From UBA8199 sp035358715 (GTDB lineage: Bacteria > Verrucomicrobiota > Verrucomicrobiia > Limisphaerales > UBA8199), in NCBI GenBank assembly GCA_035358715.1, contig DAOPPX010000001.1, forward strand, positions 62,001-126,000: a DNA stretch of 64,000 bases, written 5' to 3'. Shown here piece after piece: positions 26,183-35,588 of this stretch (position 1 is its first letter; every line of letters starts with the position of its first letter). The position numbers and the translations under genes were made by a program. The notes beneath the pieces are model-generated. The model ran no database searches and was not told where the DNA came from. It saw nothing but the letters and a program-made list of their open reading frames with translations.

Positions 26183-27103
26183 GTGACCGAGAACGAACTC
26201 ATTCAGGGCCGCCTGATTGGCCCCGCTGACCTGGCACAGATCCGGGAGCTGTTGGCCGTTCACCCGGACTGGAGCCGATATAAGTTGAGCCGGGAACTGG
26301 CGCGGTTATGGGATTGGCGAAGTGCTTCCGGCCAACTCAAGGATATGGCTGCCCGGACCTTGCTCCTCAAACTGGAGCAGCGTGGATGGATTAGTTTGCC
26401 CTCACGCCGGCGGGCCTCGCCCAACCGGATGCGGCACAAACGCATGCCCGCGTTGGCTGGTGCGCTCAATCAGGAACCGCTGCGGGCTCCCTTGTCGGCC
26501 TTGCAGCCGCTGTGCCTGACCGAAGTCAGTGCGGGCCCGGCGGCCGAGCGAGCTCTGTTTGAAGCGCTGCTGCATCACTATCATTATCTGAGCCACCGCA
26601 GTCCGGTGGGAGAAAACCTCCAGTATTTGGTGCGGGAACGAGGCGGGAGGCCTGTGGCTTGTTCGCTCTTTGGCGCGGCGGCGTGGCAATGTGCCGACCG
26701 TGACCGCTACATTGGCTGGGATGCCGCCACCCGCGCCGCCTGGCTTGACCGGGTCGCCAACAACGCGCGGTTTTTGATCCTGCCTTGGGTCCAAGTGCCC
26801 GGTTTGGCCAGCCATGTGTTGGGTCGGATCAGTCGCCGCGTCAACTCCGATTGGCAGCGCAAATACGGACATCGGATTTACCTGCTGGAGACCTTTGTCG
26901 AAACCGAGCGTTTCACCGGCACGTGTTACCGCGCCGCCAACTGGGTGCGGGTCGGCCAGACCAAAGGCCGGACCCGCCAAGACTCCCCGACGGGCCAATG
27001 GCAGCAGGTCGCCCGCAAAGATATTTACCTTTATCCTTTAGTAGCCCGCTCCGCCGAGCGTTTGCGGGCTTTAGCCTCGACCTCCCACCCTGATCCTCGA
27101 TGA
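26183..27103 (+). CDS. DUF4338 (Druantia DruA-family) protein carried by the IS
   Basis: 306 residues from a GTG at 26183. The N-terminal 80 residues form a helical, possibly DNA-binding domain. The C-terminal two thirds carry the DUF4338 signature: HHYHYLSHRSPVGENLQYLV, GAAAWQCADRDRYIGWD, RVANNARFLILPWVQVPGLA, YLLETFVETERFTGTCYRAANW and VGQTKGRTRQD. DUF4338 is the family of DruA in the Druantia defence system and also occurs in transposons. Its stop overlaps the transposase start (ATGA), so here it is an IS accessory gene rather than part of a Druantia locus: no DruE-type helicase is adjacent. Its role in transposition is unknown. Confidence 0.87.
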   Translation: MTENELIQGRLIGPADLAQIRELLAVHPDWSRYKLSRELARLWDWRSASGQLKDMAARTLLLKLEQRGWISLPSRRRASPNRMRHKRMPALAGALNQEPLRAPLSALQPLCLTEVSAGPAAERALFEALLHHYHYLSHRSPVGENLQYLVRERGGRPVACSLFGAAAWQCADRDRYIGWDAATRAAWLDRVANNARFLILPWVQVPGLASHVLGRISRRVNSDWQRKYGHRIYLLETFVETERFTGTCYRAANWVRVGQTKGRTRQDSPTGQWQQVARKDIYLYPLVARSAERLRALASTSHPDPR

Positions 27104-28707
27104 CTCCTACCACCTCCACCCCCACCACGGAGCAGCGCTCCCACCGACCGCACGTTAAGATCCGCCGCGCACGGCGGGCCCAATCCCAGGAAAACCAACG
27201 CCTGAGCGAACAAATCCTGGCTGCGGGAACTGCGGCGGCGGCCGCCGCCCAAGCCGCAGCCGGCATTACGCAAGCCCAATTGACCGAGGCCGAAGTTCAA
27301 GCCTGGCGCCAGGATCTGGAAACGCGTCTGGCCACCATCCAGCAGCATTCCGAACAAAACCTCGGCTTCATCGAGGAGCAGATTGCCTTGGCCACTCGCG
27401 AACCCATGCGCCGGCTGGCCGAGCGGGCCGCGCAAGCCAAGGCCAATGCCACACCCTGCCAATGCCGGAAGTGCCACCTGGAACTAAAGCCTCAGAAATA
27501 TCTGGCCCGCACCATCGACTCGCGTTTCGGCTCGCTGCGAGTGTTCCGGAAATACGGCTGGTGTCCGGAGTGCGAACAGTGGCAGTTCCCGGCCGACCAC
27601 GTGTTGGGCTTGAGTCCCAACGCGCCCGCCTCGCCCTACGTTCAGGAGATGGTGGCCCTGCTGGTGAGCAAGATGCCGCCCGAACAGGCCGTGCTGGTGG
27701 CCGAACGCATGGGCTTGAAACTCTCCCGCTGCACGCTGGACCGGGAAGCGCACCGCCAGGGCCTCCGGGCCGAAGCCGCCCGCGCTGACCACCTAAATCA
27801 ACTCGATACCTGGGAAGGCCTGCAAAGCTTATCGGCCGCCAGTGAGGGACCGCCAGCCCAACCCTTCACCCTGGTCATCGAAATCGACGCGTGGAACATC
27901 CGCGAGCGCAACCAGTGGGGACAAACCGAGGAGTTGCGCCAGAAAGGCGAGAAGATCTCCCGCTGGCACTGGGTTTACGTGGGTACCGTCTTCCGCTTGG
28001 ATCATCGCGCCCACACCGCCAGCGGCAGAGCTCTCATCAGCCAGCGGGCCTATGCCGTCACCCGCGCCGGAGTCGAGGCGCTGATCCGGCAACTCTACTA
28101 CGAGGCGCTGGTCTGCGGCTTGGGCCAAGCCCAGGAGGTGCTGGTCATCGCCGACGGTGCCCTCTGGATTTGGCACGCGGTCGCCGACCGCTTTCCCGAT
28201 GCTCGCCAACGCCTGGACCTTTACCACGGCGAGGAACATCTCTGGAGTGTGGCCCATGAACTTTATGGCAAGGACACTCCCGAAGCCCGACAATGGGTTG
28301 CGCCCCTCCTGAGTCAACTGCGCAGCGACGATGGCCCGGCTCTCACCCGCAGCCTCCAGGAACTTCAACCCCGTCTGGCTCAAAGCCTCCAGGAAAAAGT
28401 CCAAAAGCAAATCGACTACTTTGAAAACAACGCCCGCCGCATGGAATACCGGGAAATCCTCGAAGCCAGAAAAGCCGTTAAGAAAGGCACCGCCATTCCA
28501 GCACAAATCCTAAAAGCCAATGAACCGCTGGGTTCGGGTGCCGTCGAATCCACCTGTCGCCAATACCAATGCCGCTTTAAGCGCACCGGCCAGTTCTGGT
28601 CCACCGCCGGAGACGAAGCCCTGCTGTGCCTGGAAACATGCTGGCGCAATGGCCGCTGGCACGAGCTTTTTCCCCACTCCAAAATCACCTCAGCTCAACT
28701 TAATTGA
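27100..28707 (+). CDS. ISKra4-family DDE transposase
   Basis: 535 residues. An Ala/Gln-rich coiled N-terminus is followed by a zinc-binding segment (CQCRKCHLELK and later CPECEQW), then the RNase H-fold catalytic core with likely acidic residues in VIEIDAWNIRERNQW, VLVIADGALWIWH, RQRLDLYHGEEHLW and the terminal GSGAVESTCRQYQCRFKRTGQFW. The overall order matches ISKra4 transposases of about 500 residues. The gene appears intact, so the element may still be active. It ends 53 bp before the right inverted repeat. Confidence 0.85.
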   Translation: MTPTTSTPTTEQRSHRPHVKIRRARRAQSQENQRLSEQILAAGTAAAAAAQAAAGITQAQLTEAEVQAWRQDLETRLATIQQHSEQNLGFIEEQIALATREPMRRLAERAAQAKANATPCQCRKCHLELKPQKYLARTIDSRFGSLRVFRKYGWCPECEQWQFPADHVLGLSPNAPASPYVQEMVALLVSKMPPEQAVLVAERMGLKLSRCTLDREAHRQGLRAEAARADHLNQLDTWEGLQSLSAASEGPPAQPFTLVIEIDAWNIRERNQWGQTEELRQKGEKISRWHWVYVGTVFRLDHRAHTASGRALISQRAYAVTRAGVEALIRQLYYEALVCGLGQAQEVLVIADGALWIWHAVADRFPDARQRLDLYHGEEHLWSVAHELYGKDTPEARQWVAPLLSQLRSDDGPALTRSLQELQPRLAQSLQEKVQKQIDYFENNARRMEYREILEARKAVKKGTAIPAQILKANEPLGSGAVESTCRQYQCRFKRTGQFWSTAGDEALLCLETCWRNGRWHELFPHSKITSAQLN

Positions 28708-28740
28708 ATCTGCTCAATCCATTACCACGCTACCGGCTGC

Positions 28741-28760
28741 GAAAAATCTGAGATGCGCAC
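28741..28760 (-). repeat. Right terminal inverted repeat of IS
   Basis: Inverted copy of the left end. The minus strand reads GTGCGCATCTCAGATTTTTC. Confidence 0.92.
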
Positions 28761-28769
28761 CTTGAGCTG
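28761..28769. repeat. 9-bp target-site duplication, right copy
   Basis: CTTGAGCTG directly after the right terminal repeat, identical to 26055-26063. Confidence 0.92.
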
Positions 28770-31127
28770 CATGGGGTCGCCTGCGAGCACAGCTTTACGG
28801 CTGCGAGCCAGGAGAGGGATGACTGAGGGAATGTCGCACTGGCTGGCCTCGTCAATGATGACAAGATCAAAGAGTGCGGGCAGGAGCGGCAATGCGCTAC
28901 GCGCGGAGAGATTGGACACTGACCAGAGCGGGAACGCGCGCAGGATAAGCGGGAAGTGTTGCCTCAGCTCCCGGGCGAAGCGATCCGGCCCCCAGTTCTG
29001 GATGCCAGCGCGCAAATTGGCGAGCGATTCGCGATCCGCGGGGGACAAGGTGTTGGGCAGGCCGCCGGCAGCCCAGGCCATCCATTCGCGAGTGCGCTCT
29101 TCGATTCCTTGTTGGGCGTTCGCGAGCCGGCGATTGCAATCCTCAGCCTGGGGTAATTGAGCGATGCGCTGCTCGCAAGTGTGCACGAGCGCCGCGACGC
29201 GGGCGGCATCGGCCCAGGTGGTCCAGGTGGTGAAGAAATCGTTCCACGCGTCACCTGGTGATTGTGCGTCTGGCAGCGTCCTGTCGGTGAAGGGCGACGG
29301 GAGAGACAGTAGGGGTTCGCGGGCGGTTTTGCGTCGGGCTTCGATCTGGTTGCAACGGAGCCAATAGCAGAATCTTTGAAGGGGGTTGGCGGGTCTGGCG
29401 AGCGCCCGGCGCAGTTCGGTGCGGAAAATGTCGAGTTGTTGGCCGGTGACGGCGCCGGGCCACCGGGCGAGGGCTTCGTCGGACTGCGCGTGAAGGGGCA
29501 GGTTTTTGCGCATTTCCGCGAGTTGTGTGTTCAGTGATTCGTACTCACGGCGGACTTGCTCGATGGTCGCAATGTCGTTGAGAGCGGCGTGTTGCTGTTG
29601 GAACAGGTCGGCGAACTGCTGCCGATATTCGTCTCCCCGTAGGGCGTCGGGGCGAGGCGGGCGCGCCAAAAGACTTTGCAGTTTGCCGAGGTAGTTCTGG
29701 CGCTGGGCGAGCTCGCGGCTTGAGGTCTGAATGATGAGGTCGCCGCCTTCGACCGCGTCATTGAGGCGGGGCAGGACGGCGTCGAGTGCCTGGTGGTTTT
29801 TGCTGGCGAAGAGGGTCGGCTGGCCGCGGAGGAGATTGTTCAGGAGCATCGCCGCCACGACTTCCGATTTCCCGGTGCCGGGCGGCCCCGTGACGACGGA
29901 GATCGTTTCGGCGAGAGAGTTTGCGACAGCCGAACGCTGGCTGGGATGCAGCAGGCGTGTTTGGGCGAGGTCGCCGTTGGCGAGGGTTGCAGCGGCCGGG
30001 GGTGGGTTGTCGGTGGTTCTTGGCGGAGAAGGGGCTTGCGGGGGTAACTGGTCGTGGGGGAATAGCACGGTGAGTGCGGTCCGGTCGAGGTCTTCGTCGG
30101 CAAACTTCTCGGAGATGTCGCGCAGATCGCGGAGGAGGCTGCGCGTATATTTGAGGCGCGGGCCAAGCGTGAGGATGGCGGTGTTGTAGAGGCCGGGCTG
30201 GGACTTTTGCCAGTCGGGAGCCGGGCCGAGTTGCATGGGCTGGATGCGCTCAGCGAAGCGGTCGGAATCGTGGGCGTAATGAGCTGCGTCTGGTGCGAGG
30301 CGGGAAAAGTCTTTCGGTCCCGTTGGTGCGCTTTCGGCGTTGTCGTCGTCCGCGCCGATGTCACCCAGAAAGCCCATTGCACGGAGAAACGCTTCTCGCT
30401 CGGCGCGCTGACGAAAGGCGTATTCGAGCCAGGCACCGTTGACGGCGATTGGCCCTTCCGGTTCAAGATGCAGAACTCCGGCACGCCAGTCGGCCTGCAT
30501 TGGCTGGGCGAAGAGCGGGACGACGAAGCGGTCGCCTTCTCTAGGCTTGACGAGCATGACTGGATAGCAAAGGTAAATGCACTCTTCTTCACCGCGCCGA
30601 ACGCGGTTGCGTTGAAATGCTGCCTGTTCACGGGCCAGTGAGATCGCGAAACCGGCGTTGGCTGCGAGTCGCGCCCAGGGCACCTCAGGCGCAGTGATCC
30701 AGGTGTCGTCTTGGTTGTCCACGTAACATCGCAACTGCGGGGCTTCTTCTTGCAGCAGACAGTCCATGTAGTAGCGGCAAAAGCGGCGGAACAACGCCCA
30801 GCGTCCTGCCGGGGCTGGTGGAGGTGCGATGATTTGGGACGCGGGGCCGGGGGAGTGGGTGGGCGTGGCGGTCTGGTTGTCAGGACCGGGTGGAGGGTGA
30901 ACCGCCGTTTCTGGCTGGGGGATGGTGACAGTGGCTGGCGACTTGAGGAGGCGCCAACGCGTTCCCTCGAGGCGGACGGTTCCGCCTTGTTGGAGGCGGC
31001 GAAGTTCCTGAAGGACTTGGAACTCGTCAAGCTTCTGGCCGTCGCGGCGCAGCGCGTCGCGCAAGTCAGCGGCCGTCAGCGGGCCGGGTGCGAGAGCGAG
31101 GGCTTGGAGGAGATGCTCAGTCATCAT
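28761..31127 (-). pseudogene. N-terminal part of UPF1-like SF1 helicase-nuclease, interrupted by IS
   Basis: 789 codons from an ATG at 31127 (a second ATG lies at 31124) that overlaps the end of the preceding Hsp70-fold gene. It holds an N-terminal winged-helix-like segment of about 60 residues, a proline-rich linker, an insert of about 250 residues, the P-loop GPPGTGKSEVVAAML at about 415, and motif II LVIIDEASQCDIPS followed by AGDPMQLK, where the IS has inserted. Reading runs into the IS and stops at 28722 after about 13 foreign codons. As it stands the protein lacks the second RecA domain and nuclease. The intact protein would be 1150 residues: winged helix, SF1B helicase, DUF559/Vsr-like nuclease. 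Confidence 0.88.
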
Positions 31128-33840
31128 CTTCGTCCGTATCTTCGACGCCGAGGAGCTTCTCGATGTCGGACTCGGTGGCTTCCATCTTCAGAAAATTGAT
31201 AGTTGCCTCGGGGACCTTCTTCAGTCGGCTCGGTAGTTGCGCTTGATGGTCTTGGTCCACTGCTTGGAGGAAGCGGATTAGTCTCGTAGCTAGGGGTGAC
31301 TTTGGAGTGAGGAAGTGAGGTTCGTAGCGCCGCCGCTTAAGAAGGTACGGAACGGTTTCGAGGCAGTTTCCGAATATGCGTTGAAAATTCCGGGCTTGGG
31401 CCTGTTCCTTCATCTTGTCGTAGAGAAGCTCAACCAATTGCAGGAGATTGCGCTCGGAGATTATGTCAGGTTTGAGGGCGTGGTTGCGGAATCGGCAGAT
31501 GTTGCGGACCGCACGCAGCCAGTTGTTTGGACGAGCCTGCTGGTTTCGCAGGGTGGCGACTACCAAGAGAAAGAATTGATCGAGTGGATCGGCCTCGCGA
31601 AATGCCAGGCCGATGCCGTTAAGTTCGACTGCGGTGAGGGTGACTTTGTGGCCGGCCGCTGTGGAAACGCGGGAGCGCAGAAAATCGCGGCATTGATCGG
31701 GCATAGCGAGGTATAGCCAGCCGGCAGTTCTGAGAAGTGCATTGCCCAATCTGGACTTGACGCGGCCATGCCTGATGAGGTCGGAGAACTTGCTGCCTAT
31801 TGCGGTCCCCAAGGCGCGAACGACGCCTGGGGATGGCAAATTGTTGACATTCCCGTCCGAGTTGAGAACCCCGTAGTGGCGCATGAAGTCCTTCGGTACG
31901 AAATGGCCGCGGTTGCCCTCGACAACGTGTGCCAAAGGCCATTTATTCAGCCGGTTGGTTAGATCTCTCAGGTGGTCGTCTGAATCAGGGTCGTTCCGCT
32001 CCAGAGCCAAAAGCGCGGCCTGGATGAAAAATTCGGCGTCGCGGAAAAGTTGACGGTCCGAGATAACTGACGAAACGCCATGGAGGTAGGACAGCTTCTC
32101 GGCCATTGGCGGGGGGCTCTCTTGCATGGTCCGCCAATCGATTCGGGTTGAAAAAACGCCTGGTGTGACTGAGTCGATAGTGACGCGGGCAAAACCCTGA
32201 CCCGGTCGGACTTCGACGGAGATTCGGACTGGCTCGTCCTGCTTGGCCGGCTTGGAGAGCTCGGTAGCAACCTCGCGGAACATCGAGTTTCCGCGGAGGG
32301 CTCGACGGAGTGGCAGGCGAAGCTGATCTTGGGACTCGCGGATTTGCAGCCCTGCGACTGGCGCAGGTGAGCGCCAGGTTCGTCCGGCTTCGACGGTGCG
32401 GGCCGCGACAAGCTCTTTCCATTTGGGAGCGGGGTCGTCGAACTCGTCTTTGTCGAGGACGTAGAGATCGAGAGGGAGGAGAGTTTCCCGATAGGAAGGA
32501 AGTTGGTGGGCGATGGCGGCGGCGGCGAGCGCGGCCCCTAGGACTGCGGCAGGCGCGCTGGACGGAGCTACATGGGTCGTGACGCCTGGTGATGGAGGAG
32601 TGAAGACCAGTCCGAAGGGGGCACTGTTCTGGCCGCGCAAGCTTGCGAGGGCGCCATCGACTAAGACGGCGGAGCATGGGAGGGCTGAGGTGCCTAGGTG
32701 GCGTTCTTGAGTTTCCCACTTCTGGGCAATGGCCTCGCGGAGGGGCGGGCCGGAATGAAAAACCCGAGTCCAGAGCGGCTGCAGGGACCGAAATTGGTCC
32801 AACTCGACTTGCCAGCTGTTTGAGACGGTGGAAGATCGCACCGCTTGGAGTGCTTGGATTTCTTGCTGTGATAGGTCGCGCTGGGCGGCAAGCCTTTGGG
32901 AAAGCCAGTCGCTGGCGAACAGACGGTGCCACCAGTAGCCAGGAAGGTTAGTGGTGTCGGCGCGGGCGAGGGCGAGAGCGAGGCTGATTCCGGGCGTTGG
33001 GAGTTCGGGCATGGCGTCGGAGAGACGGGTGCGGTCGCGCACGGGAACAAGCCATTGGCGGCCACCCTGCCAGAAGGCGTGCAGTTCGAGTGAGAGGGCT
33101 TCCCAGGCGTCGAGCGACATGGTGGCCACGCGCAGTCGCCCAAGTGTTTTGGCTTCTCCGCCGGTCTGGGCGGGTGGGACTTGGGGAGGGTGGGTGGTTT
33201 GGCACCAGTGCATGGCAACGGCGAGGGGCCGTGGCAAGAGGTGGATGGATTTTGAGTCGAACCCAATGGATTCGAGGTTGTCGAGGAGTGTTTGCTGGCC
33301 GGCTTCATCCAGACCGTCAGGAACGACGATGGCGGTGAAACAGGAGTTAGGGGGAAGTCCCGCAGCGCTCAGGAAGGCTTTGATGCTGGCAGCGATTATG
33401 TGGCCTGCGCGTGCTGCGTGCTCGTGTCCCTCAGGACACCAAGCGAACTCGGGGTCTTCGCGGCGGGCCATGGCCCCTTCCTGGCCGGCGGGAGGAAGAA
33501 GCGAGGTCCAGGCTGCCACGAGCGGTATGCGGGCGACCCCGCAGTCGGGGTCGGAGCCGTATGGGGCTTGTGCTTCCGGTGGCCAGGGTAGACCGGTAGA
33601 CCGGCGATGGGTGGCCGCGGAGTCCCCGACGAGCAAGGGTTCGCCGTGCATGATCGGAAGCAAGGCAGTCGGCGGCTGGGGCAGGAAGGTCCCGCGGAGC
33701 TCAACCTTAGGAGGCCAATTGCGGACCAGAAGGTCGGGGGTAATAGTGCTGGCTGGCGGGATGGCATGTGGGCAAAGAGCCACGGCCACCTGCGGAACAT
33801 GCTGGGTAAGGTCGATGCCGATGCCGAGGATTGGGTTCAT
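31117..33840 (-). CDS. Divergent Hsp70/actin-fold ATPase-like protein, 907 aa (island)
   Basis: 907 residues from the ATG at 33840, which overlaps the TGA of the McrC-like gene (ATGA). The N-terminus MNPILGIGIDLTQHVPQVAV resembles the Hsp70 phosphate-1 loop, but the Gly-Thr-Thr is lost. A later AIVVPDGLDEAGQQTLLDNL and IHLLPRPLAVAMHW mirror the Hsp70 'P...R.....A...aGl....l..EP.AAal' region. The Gly-rich phosphate-2 loop is not conserved, and an AAVLGAALAAAAIAHQL segment parallels the Hsp70 'vArGAA'. The C-terminal 350 residues are helical. It may be a non-hydrolysing partner of the canonical Hsp70 encoded at 20840-23221. The fold call is moderate. Confidence 0.55.
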   Translation of the reverse strand: MNPILGIGIDLTQHVPQVAVALCPHAIPPASTITPDLLVRNWPPKVELRGTFLPQPPTALLPIMHGEPLLVGDSAATHRRSTGLPWPPEAQAPYGSDPDCGVARIPLVAAWTSLLPPAGQEGAMARREDPEFAWCPEGHEHAARAGHIIAASIKAFLSAAGLPPNSCFTAIVVPDGLDEAGQQTLLDNLESIGFDSKSIHLLPRPLAVAMHWCQTTHPPQVPPAQTGGEAKTLGRLRVATMSLDAWEALSLELHAFWQGGRQWLVPVRDRTRLSDAMPELPTPGISLALALARADTTNLPGYWWHRLFASDWLSQRLAAQRDLSQQEIQALQAVRSSTVSNSWQVELDQFRSLQPLWTRVFHSGPPLREAIAQKWETQERHLGTSALPCSAVLVDGALASLRGQNSAPFGLVFTPPSPGVTTHVAPSSAPAAVLGAALAAAAIAHQLPSYRETLLPLDLYVLDKDEFDDPAPKWKELVAARTVEAGRTWRSPAPVAGLQIRESQDQLRLPLRRALRGNSMFREVATELSKPAKQDEPVRISVEVRPGQGFARVTIDSVTPGVFSTRIDWRTMQESPPPMAEKLSYLHGVSSVISDRQLFRDAEFFIQAALLALERNDPDSDDHLRDLTNRLNKWPLAHVVEGNRGHFVPKDFMRHYGVLNSDGNVNNLPSPGVVRALGTAIGSKFSDLIRHGRVKSRLGNALLRTAGWLYLAMPDQCRDFLRSRVSTAAGHKVTLTAVELNGIGLAFREADPLDQFFLLVVATLRNQQARPNNWLRAVRNICRFRNHALKPDIISERNLLQLVELLYDKMKEQAQARNFQRIFGNCLETVPYLLKRRRYEPHFLTPKSPLATRLIRFLQAVDQDHQAQLPSRLKKVPEATINFLKMEATESDIEKLLGVEDTDEDDD

Positions 33841-35588
33841 GGCGTGGCAAGGATCTCGTCGAGCACGAGCCGGAAGCCGTCTTTGAAGTCCGGCGCGAAG
33901 CGGGCCCAGGCATCCACGTCGGGCGGGAGGCACAGGGCGTTGACGGCCCCACCGGAACTCAGGCGCGGTCCTGGTTCCAGTACAACGCAGGTTTGGGACT
34001 CGTTCTGGAGGTGGGTGGCGTTGCGACCTAGGTCCGCCGTCAAGAGCAGCCCGCTCAACCGAAGACGGGTGGAGTCAGGGCGGAGAATTGCGGTGTTGAA
34101 GCGGTCTATGGCTTGACCGCAGCGGTCAAGGATGCCCTTAAGGCCACCTTCGTCGCGAGCGAGGGAAGTGTGGTAGAAGTGCCAGACGAGGAGAGCGCGG
34201 TTTAGCTTGGGCCATAGTAGTATTTGGTCGCAGCCCGTTGTTCCGAGGAACGCGAATTCCTTGCGGGCCAGCGGCGGGTGGTCGAGCCACCGACGGCGAG
34301 CGTGGCCGCTGGCACTGTCGAGATCGCGGCTGTCGATGAGAAAGCAGTTGCCTTGGCCAGTGCGAAATGGGCCGGGAGCGATCGGCGGCTCAGTCCAGCA
34401 CCCGTGGCGGGACTCGTTGCGATAAAACGGGCTACTGACGCCGAAAGGCGCAAAGCAGTCATGAAGGCAACAGGCGATAAGCTGCCGTGCTGTTTCGCCC
34501 CAAAGCACGCGTTGCCAAGCCCATCCGTCATCTTTGACCCACTTCTCCCTACGGATACGGAGGTAAGTCTTCCAGATCAGCTTGTAGCGGGTTTCGAATT
34601 GGAGTGGGTAGTTTGGCCCGGGCGGGTGGTGCTGCAGCGTGATGACGTCGGCGAGTAACTCGGAGGACCGCCAGGTTAGATTTCGCTGGCCGAAGGTGCG
34701 CACGGTGGCGACTTTCGGGTCTCTAGGAAAGCTGGCGTTTGCGCTGCGGTAGTCGGCGGCGAGGTCGGTTGTGGACTCCATGACCCAGCACGCGACGCGG
34801 TTCTCAAGCGTGTCACGTTGCTCGCGGCGGCGAACTGCGAGTAAACGCTGGCGGGGCCCGGCTTTTTCCTCGGCGGTGATGCCAGGGCGCCGGGCGAAGT
34901 CGCGGATGCAGGCGGAGTCGAGTTCTTGAATGCGGTTCAGGGGGGTGTTGTCGCGGTAGCGCTGGAGGATTCTGCGGGGATGTTGGCTGATTGCCTCCAA
35001 AGCGCGGCGGAGTGGCTGCTCCCGGCTAAGGCGAACGATAAGCGCCATACGAGCTTCAGCGGCCCCCTGACGGAACCATACGTTGGTTGCGGCCTTCCAA
35101 GACCGGCGTACGCAGGCTGCACGGGTGGCGGCGTCGAAAGCGTCTGCTTGCTCGGGCAGTTGGCCAAGTTCCTGAAAGGCCCACACCTGCCAGTCGATCC
35201 AGGCGTCCACGACGTGCCCTGGAGTGGGCGTGACTGGCTGGTCGTCCCGCTTCTCCCCGGGCCGAGATATCAAATTGGTCTGCGTGAGGTCGAATGTTCC
35301 CTCGGGCAAAAGGAAGCTGAGTGGGAAGCCGTCGTGGTCGCGATGGGAACGTGGGTCGGTTGGGAGGTGGTAAGCCTGAGAGGGAACGCCATCAAGCAGG
35401 AACGGAAAGGATGCAGCGGGGAGTGGTCCTTGACCGTTGGGTAGGGTGATGACGGGAGGATTGAGACGTGCTGGCAGGACGATGCGCGGGGTGCCGGAGC
35501 CGTCAAGAGAAGCTGCGGAGGACGATGGCTGGTCCTGGGCGAGTAACAGGCCCCACGGCTCACGAAGCTTCAGTAGTTCGGCGGTCAT
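33837..35588 (-). CDS. DUF2357/McrC-like partner of the AAA+ ATPase, 583 aa (island)
   Basis: 583 residues. The ATG at 35588 overlaps the TGA of the McrB-type AAA gene (ATGA), the arrangement expected for an McrB-McrC-like pair. A beta-rich N-terminal half is followed by RREQRDTLENRVACWVMEST, similar to the 'DT.eNrfvk..l' hallmark of DUF2357 proteins, and by a region of spaced Trp and Tyr residues (FETRYKLIWKTYLRIRREKW). DUF2357 proteins are McrC-like and often end in a PD-(D/E)XK nuclease. A weak candidate acidic-lysine motif lies in the C-terminal third, but I cannot assign the catalytic residues. Confidence 0.55.
   Translation of the reverse strand: MTAELLKLREPWGLLLAQDQPSSSAASLDGSGTPRIVLPARLNPPVITLPNGQGPLPAASFPFLLDGVPSQAYHLPTDPRSHRDHDGFPLSFLLPEGTFDLTQTNLISRPGEKRDDQPVTPTPGHVVDAWIDWQVWAFQELGQLPEQADAFDAATRAACVRRSWKAATNVWFRQGAAEARMALIVRLSREQPLRRALEAISQHPRRILQRYRDNTPLNRIQELDSACIRDFARRPGITAEEKAGPRQRLLAVRRREQRDTLENRVACWVMESTTDLAADYRSANASFPRDPKVATVRTFGQRNLTWRSSELLADVITLQHHPPGPNYPLQFETRYKLIWKTYLRIRREKWVKDDGWAWQRVLWGETARQLIACCLHDCFAPFGVSSPFYRNESRHGCWTEPPIAPGPFRTGQGNCFLIDSRDLDSASGHARRRWLDHPPLARKEFAFLGTTGCDQILLWPKLNRALLVWHFYHTSLARDEGGLKGILDRCGQAIDRFNTAILRPDSTRLRLSGLLLTADLGRNATHLQNESQTCVVLEPGPRLSSGGAVNALCLPPDVDAWARFAPDFKDGFRLVLDEILATP

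Larger units (their letters stand above)
26064..28760 (+). mobile_element. ISKra4-type insertion sequence with DUF4338 passenger gene
   Basis: A 2697-bp element bounded by 16-bp perfect terminal inverted repeats (GTGCGCATCTCAGATT, extending imperfectly to about 20 bp) and flanked by a 9-bp direct repeat. It carries a DUF4338/DruA-family gene and an ISKra4-type DDE transposase whose reading frames overlap as ATGA. It has inserted in the helicase-nuclease gene of the island operon, in opposite orientation. The perfect ends and target duplication imply a recent event. The left 120 bp before the first gene contain the likely promoter region and nothing else recognisable. Confidence 0.93.

Noticed and set aside
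26183..28707. A Druantia defence locus based on the DruA-family protein
   Set aside because: The gene lies inside IS terminal repeats together with a transposase, and no DruE-type helicase or other Druantia gene is adjacent.
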